Origin: an uncultured Acidobacteriia bacterium
Lineage (GTDB): Bacteria; Acidobacteriota; Terriglobia; Bryobacterales; Bryobacteraceae
NCBI GenBank assembly: GCA_903875575.1
Contig: CAIQWJ010000052.1
Span: 124,001 to 188,000, forward strand
Direction of reading: 5' to 3'
DNA length: 64,000 bases
Under the pieces are notes generated by a model, which saw only the letters and a list, made by a program, of their open reading frames with translations, did no database searches and was not told the DNA's origin. A program made the position numbers and the translations under genes. Position 1 is the stretch's first letter; each line of letters begins with the position of its first letter. Shown piece after piece: positions 60,425 to 64,000 of this stretch.

Positions 60425-61402
60425 TTATTTACCAGCGGAGTACTGCTTGTACAACTCCGCAATCTTCGCATCGGCCAGCGTGCCAGGATGGATCACCACG
60501 CGATAGCGGAAGTGCAGTTTCTCGCCGGGCTTAAGCGTCATGTCTCCCGCCGGTTCCTTCTTGTTGGTGAAAGCGCTGCTGCCAAAGATATTGGCAGCGA
60601 ACAGGCCGTAGCCCCGCGCGTGCCAGTAAGTAGGATGCCGCGGATTCTCCGGATGATCCAGAATGGCAATGCCGAGTTTTTCGCCGGCGACGGTACCGGA
60701 ATAATCCATCCAGTCGGCGCGCGTCCCCCAACAGGAGGCTTCTTTCTGCTTGCCATCGGCGCAGGTCATGATGCCGGTTCGGGCAGGCACGGTCGGCTGG
60801 CCCTTCGTGCCAGGCGCGTTGGCCTCTTCCAGTTCGGAGGCAACGCGAATGGCGAACACGCCATCCTTCTCGTCTTCGAACTTCGCTTCCACTTTGGCCG
60901 TCAGAGTGAAATCAAAATCGATCACGCGGTTGGGGCCGCCGGCATGGAAGATCATCTTGCGGTCTTCAATAAGAACTACCGTGCCATCGGGCTGTTTCCA
61001 CTCGGCGCTGGCGTCAATCTCGCCGGACTTCGCGCCGCTCTCTGCCTTCGTGACCTTTGTGACAAAGATGTGACCCAGGTTGGGCTGCGTGTAGGAGAAC
61101 TCGTTGTTCCAGTAATCGTAGCCATTGACTCTGGAGTGAGCAAACCAGACGGCGCGGTGGTGCTGATGGTCGACGGCTTCGCCCTCCACCTTGTCCATCG
61201 GAAAAGAGCGGGTCACTGAGACGCCGGATACCGCGCGCAGCGGATACAGATATGGCTTCGGGACATCGGGGCCATAGAAGAACGTCGTATAGGGCTTACC
61301 GTCGATGTTGACCGTAATCTGATTGTTACCCTGGGCGATCTTGACCTGCGCGGCAAGAGGCAGGGTCGCCAGCATCAGCACGAGGAGGGGCGATTTACAC
61401 AT
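60425..61402 (-). CDS. Secreted DUF6807 (PmoA-like) family protein
   Basis: 325 residues. Signal peptide MCKSPLLVLMLATLPLAAQ, then a beta-rich domain with FFYGPDVPKPYLYPLRAVSG, the family motif EAVDHQHHRAVWFAHSRVNG, GIAILDHPENPRHPTYWHARG and a C-terminal FRYRVVIHPG. The family is common in Acidobacteriota and Planctomycetes next to glycan degradation genes; its role in carbohydrate processing is inferred. His-rich DHQHH suggests a metal or catalytic site. Confidence 0.9.
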   Translation of the reverse strand: MCKSPLLVLMLATLPLAAQVKIAQGNNQITVNIDGKPYTTFFYGPDVPKPYLYPLRAVSGVSVTRSFPMDKVEGEAVDHQHHRAVWFAHSRVNGYDYWNNEFSYTQPNLGHIFVTKVTKAESGAKSGEIDASAEWKQPDGTVVLIEDRKMIFHAGGPNRVIDFDFTLTAKVEAKFEDEKDGVFAIRVASELEEANAPGTKGQPTVPARTGIMTCADGKQKEASCWGTRADWMDYSGTVAGEKLGIAILDHPENPRHPTYWHARGYGLFAANIFGSSAFTNKKEPAGDMTLKPGEKLHFRYRVVIHPGTLADAKIAELYKQYSAGK

Positions 61403-61510
61403 GTTTACCAGTAAACCACGGTTCCAGGGGCGGTGGAACTACGAAATCCGTCCGGAATGTGTAAACCTTTGGTGGAGGTCATCCGTCTGTCAGATCAACA
61501 CCCCGCTCAA

Positions 61511-62842
61511 ATGAAAAAGATCAATCGCAGAGAACTTATTCAATCGTCGGCGCTGGCGCTGCCCGTGCTATCCGGTACAACCCTGAACGCCACACCCCTT
61601 TCGGCGCGCGGTTATCGATTTCACCATGACTTCGTCATGGGGACCTCGCTCGATCTGGTGATCTTCACAGATAGCGAACGCAACGCGGCAGTTGCGGAAG
61701 CCGCCGTATTGAACGAGATCGCCCGGCTGAGCCGGATTCTAAGTACGTACGATCCTGCAAGTGAAATTTCGCGACTGGGTGACGCGCCAGGTAATCCGTC
61801 GCCAGAGTTGGCGCGTGTGCTCGCAGCCTACGCGGATTGGCAGCAGAGGACCCATGGGGCGCTTTCGTCCCGAGTGAAGGGCAAACTGAATCTCGACGCG
61901 CTGGGCAAACCGTTTATCGCCGCAAAGGCCGTGGAAGCTGCGCGCGGCACGGGTATTGAGGGGATCATGCTCGACGCCGGTGGCGACGTTATCGTGAGCG
62001 GCAAGCCTGGTGCCGATTCAGCCTGGCCGATCGGCGTTTCCGATCCGATGTCACCGTATCACAATGCGAACCCGCTCTCGGTGGTGAAAATTTCGGCGGG
62101 TGCGATCGCGACGAGCGGCATTACGGCGCGCGGCGCACATATCATCGATCCGCGCAACGGGGTTGTCGCAACCGGAGTGTTGAGCGCCACGGTGATTGCG
62201 CCCGACGCTGTAACGGCCAATGCGCTCTCCACCGCGATCTGCGTCCTTGGCCCGAAAGACGGCCTTGCTCTCGTGGCGCGGACGCGCGGCGCGGAGTGCC
62301 TCATCGTTTCCGCAGGCGCACGGCAGGTTCGCAGCGCGGGCTTCAGCCGCTTTGAACACCCTGTCATCATTCCCGCCATGGCAGCAGCTGCCGGCGAATG
62401 GCCGGAAGGCTTCGAGGTGCAGCTCGACGTGAACCTGAAAAACGCCGGTGGCAGACGGCCTTACGTCGCCGTGTGGGTGGTGGATTCGTCGAAGAAACTG
62501 GTGCGCAACGTGGTGTTGTTCGCGAGCAAACAGCGTTACCTGAACGAACTCCGAGAGTGGTGGAGCGCCAACACGAATAACCCGACGTGGTATACGTCGT
62601 CCCGCCCCACTCCCGCACCTGGCCGTTATCTGTTGCATTGGGACGGCCTGGATGAAAAGAAGAATCCCGTTCCACAGGGCACTTATAAGATCTTCCTCGA
62701 AACCGCGCGAGAGCATTCTTACTACGAGAAGGAATCGACCACAATCGATTGCATGGGAGAGCCGACGACGGCGACGATTAAGAAGACGCCGGAGTTCGAT
62801 CCTGTCACGGTGACCTACGGCCCGAAAAAACAGATGGCTTAA
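61511..62842 (+). CDS. ApbE-like FAD:protein FMN transferase fused to DUF2271
   Basis: 443 residues from the ATG at 61511. The N-terminus (KKINRRELIQSSALALPVLSG) looks like a Tat signal. An ApbE domain (VMGTSLDLVIF, DAGGDVIVSG, GAIATSGITARGAHIIDPRNG) is followed by DUF2271 (VQLDVNLKNAGGRRPYVAVW, PGRYLLHWDGLDEKKNPVPQGTY is split across the domain). Two ApbE positions deviate: the GxxKGYAVD block reads LGKPFIAAKA, and the Mg2+-ligand Asp of DALAT is Asn237 (NALSTA). Activity may be reduced or lost. It would act outside the cytoplasm on flavoproteins. Confidence 0.88.
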   Translation: MKKINRRELIQSSALALPVLSGTTLNATPLSARGYRFHHDFVMGTSLDLVIFTDSERNAAVAEAAVLNEIARLSRILSTYDPASEISRLGDAPGNPSPELARVLAAYADWQQRTHGALSSRVKGKLNLDALGKPFIAAKAVEAARGTGIEGIMLDAGGDVIVSGKPGADSAWPIGVSDPMSPYHNANPLSVVKISAGAIATSGITARGAHIIDPRNGVVATGVLSATVIAPDAVTANALSTAICVLGPKDGLALVARTRGAECLIVSAGARQVRSAGFSRFEHPVIIPAMAAAAGEWPEGFEVQLDVNLKNAGGRRPYVAVWVVDSSKKLVRNVVLFASKQRYLNELREWWSANTNNPTWYTSSRPTPAPGRYLLHWDGLDEKKNPVPQGTYKIFLETAREHSYYEKESTTIDCMGEPTTATIKKTPEFDPVTVTYGPKKQMA

Positions 62843-62845
62843 CGG

Positions 62846-63625
62846 CTATTCGTTGGCGGTGGGCTTTTCGGCGCGATCCACAACCAATACTTCAACAGGT
62901 GCGGTGCGGGCCTCCAGCCTCAGACCGAGTTCCTGCTCCAGAGCGGAAAACAGCGCGGCAGTGGGCTGGTCGGGTTCAGGCAGCCACTCCAGTTTGAAGT
63001 CGTAAGCGCCGGTGAGGCCGGTTGCGTCGATTACCGGGCGCTCCGGCACCGACGATCGCAACCAGGCAATCACTTCACTGATGGGCGCTTTCACGCCGGT
63101 CCATGACATGGTCTTGCCGGACATGCCGAACCGAATCTGGCCATGTAGTTCGGTACCTGGCGCCACTTCATGCAGCTTGGGGCCGCTTTTTGCCACTACC
63201 AGAGCGAACACCGGCCGAACAGGCCTCTCGCGATGAGCCCTGAGCTGAAACCTGTCCGCCAGGAGTGCCTGTAGCATGAGCTTTCGCTGCGCAAGGGTGA
63301 CGACGCTGCCCGCCGTGGCATTTACTTCGAATTGGGTGTCGTTCGCTTCGAGCCACTTCGGACCACCTTCGATCTTCACGCCGCCGGAAAGATCGTAAGC
63401 GAACGAAATCAGGCTGCCCAGCGTGGCACAGGTGAAACGAAGACGGGCAGATTCGGCGGTGGCACCGATCGAGGCGCGGGCCGCGCTCATTCTTCCGATG
63501 TCCGTGGAGCAGTCGGACGACGCCGGCTTGACGGACGCGGCTTCGAACTGGGGTCGGACCGATTCCTGACCGCTGACACCCCAGGCCAGGGCAAGCAACA
63601 TGAGCGCAGCGCCCGGTCGACACAT
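62846..63625 (-). CDS. TIGR03435 family secreted protein
   Basis: 259 residues. Signal peptide MCRPGAALMLLALAWGVSGQ, then FEAASVKPASSDCSTDIG; two Cys early (DCSTD, FTCAT) may pair. Further blocks: ISFAYDLSGGVKIEGGPKWL, DRFQLRAHRERPVRPVFALV, VIDATGLTGAYDFKLEW and VEVLVVDRAEKPTANE. Same strand as, and 48 bp after, the incomplete glycosidase gene. The function is unknown. Confidence 0.9.
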   Translation of the reverse strand: MCRPGAALMLLALAWGVSGQESVRPQFEAASVKPASSDCSTDIGRMSAARASIGATAESARLRFTCATLGSLISFAYDLSGGVKIEGGPKWLEANDTQFEVNATAGSVVTLAQRKLMLQALLADRFQLRAHRERPVRPVFALVVAKSGPKLHEVAPGTELHGQIRFGMSGKTMSWTGVKAPISEVIAWLRSSVPERPVIDATGLTGAYDFKLEWLPEPDQPTAALFSALEQELGLRLEARTAPVEVLVVDRAEKPTANE

Positions 63626-63673
63626 TGGCTCGATCGTTCCCTCCGCCTATCAGTCTGGCACAATTCGGGCTCG

Positions 63674-64000
63674 CTATTTCGACACTGGCATCGGTGCGGC
63701 GAACACCGCCAGACTCGTCGCGACCACTCGGCCGTTCGGATTGTCAGAGGAAGAATTGACTATCGCAGGAACATGGGTCGCGGGGTTCTCCATAACCAGC
63801 GTTGTGGAGCCGCCTCCATCCATATTCAGGGCGTTATAGCCACCGTAGTCTTTCAATAACAGATCAGCAACTTCCGGCAACGACATACCGTCGCTCCCGT
63901 TCGCCCGATCAACCGTGAACAGAATCAAAGTCCTGTTGTCCCTGGATAAGCCGATCACCGAGCGGGCATTATTCAGCGAAAACCACGAATGGCTGTTGGA
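63674..64000 (-). CDS. Phosphodiester glycosidase (NAGPA-like), 5' end outside window
   Basis: The frame is open to the window edge, giving the C-terminal 108 residues: NSHSWFSLNNARSVIGLSRD, LLLKDYGGYNALNMDGGGST and a final SLAVFAAP. The NMDGGGSTTLV motif is typical of the phosphodiester glycosidase domain (N-acetylglucosamine-1-phosphodiester alpha-N-acetylglucosaminidase type), a secreted enzyme acting on surface or exogenous glycans. A GTG at 63958 is internal, not the start. Confidence 0.88.
   Translation of the reverse strand, partial: SNSHSWFSLNNARSVIGLSRDNRTLILFTVDRANGSDGMSLPEVADLLLKDYGGYNALNMDGGGSTTLVMENPATHVPAIVNSSSDNPNGRVVATSLAVFAAPMPVSK

Overview
The window is about 60 % G+C, gene-dense and bacterial. 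It most likely comes from the Acidobacteriota, in the Bryobacterales/'Solibacter' lineage. The best evidence is eight loci of the TIGR03435 secreted family, which is hugely expanded in that group. The PadR-linked genes, a 'GPKTPE' protein, start-stop overlapping operons and Gly/Arg-rich secreted enzymes fit the same assignment. I see no rRNA, tRNA, CRISPR array, prophage or intact insertion sequence.

Layout. 1-1733: end of an ABC importer (ATPase and PF04392-type binding protein). 1780-8249: TIGR03435 genes around a secreted metallo-beta-lactamase-fold enzyme and a carboxylesterase; one TIGR03435 gene is frameshifted in a C10 run. 8250-9304: a likely transferred 'GPKTPE' protein with degenerate 10-bp repeats. 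9433-11833: membrane Fe-S oxidoreductase and a DinB protein. 11856-14342: TPM / nucleotidyltransferase-like / LemA operon. 14343-15149: gene-free stretch with a consensus-like promoter, a very strong Shine-Dalgarno and a 13-codon ORF ahead of rpmE. 15467-16900: ECF sigma factor operon with a small membrane protein and a Spy/CpxP-like protein. 17100-21235: HU, site-2 protease, two glycosyltransferases and prepilin peptidase. 21354-24780: ClpC and a LolD-like ATPase. 24900-27013: Gfo/Idh/MocA oxidoreductase and acyl-CoA dehydrogenase. 27173-30272: WecA-like and sugar-transferase genes for polysaccharide initiation, then a small ORF. 30339-34378: secreted DinB, TldD/TldE and a small membrane protein. 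34384-35281: RES/MbcA-type toxin-antitoxin pair. 35365-40548: MoxR-DUF58-VWA operon. 40697-42094: two tandem TIGR03435 genes. 42091-45639: D-xylonate-dehydratase-like enzyme with two SDRs. 45653-49070: tandem membrane glycosyltransferase-like paralogues. 49192-52783: diheme PQQ dehydrogenase and a secreted MBL-fold protein. 52895-56720: PLP decarboxylase, SnoaL-like, membrane and CHAD proteins. 56692-59439: M16 peptidase. 59497-60380: cluster of decayed genes. 60425-64000: DUF6807, ApbE-DUF2271 fusion, TIGR03435 and an incomplete phosphodiester glycosidase.

How the genes work together. Much of the window serves the envelope: secreted hydrolases, an exopolysaccharide/pilus-processing cluster, a MoxR chaperone operon and an envelope-type ECF regulon. 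The least explained elements are the TIGR03435 expansion, the conserved-looking but metal-ligand-deficient nucleotidyltransferase between TPM and LemA, and the promoter/mini-ORF/hairpin leader ahead of rpmE.
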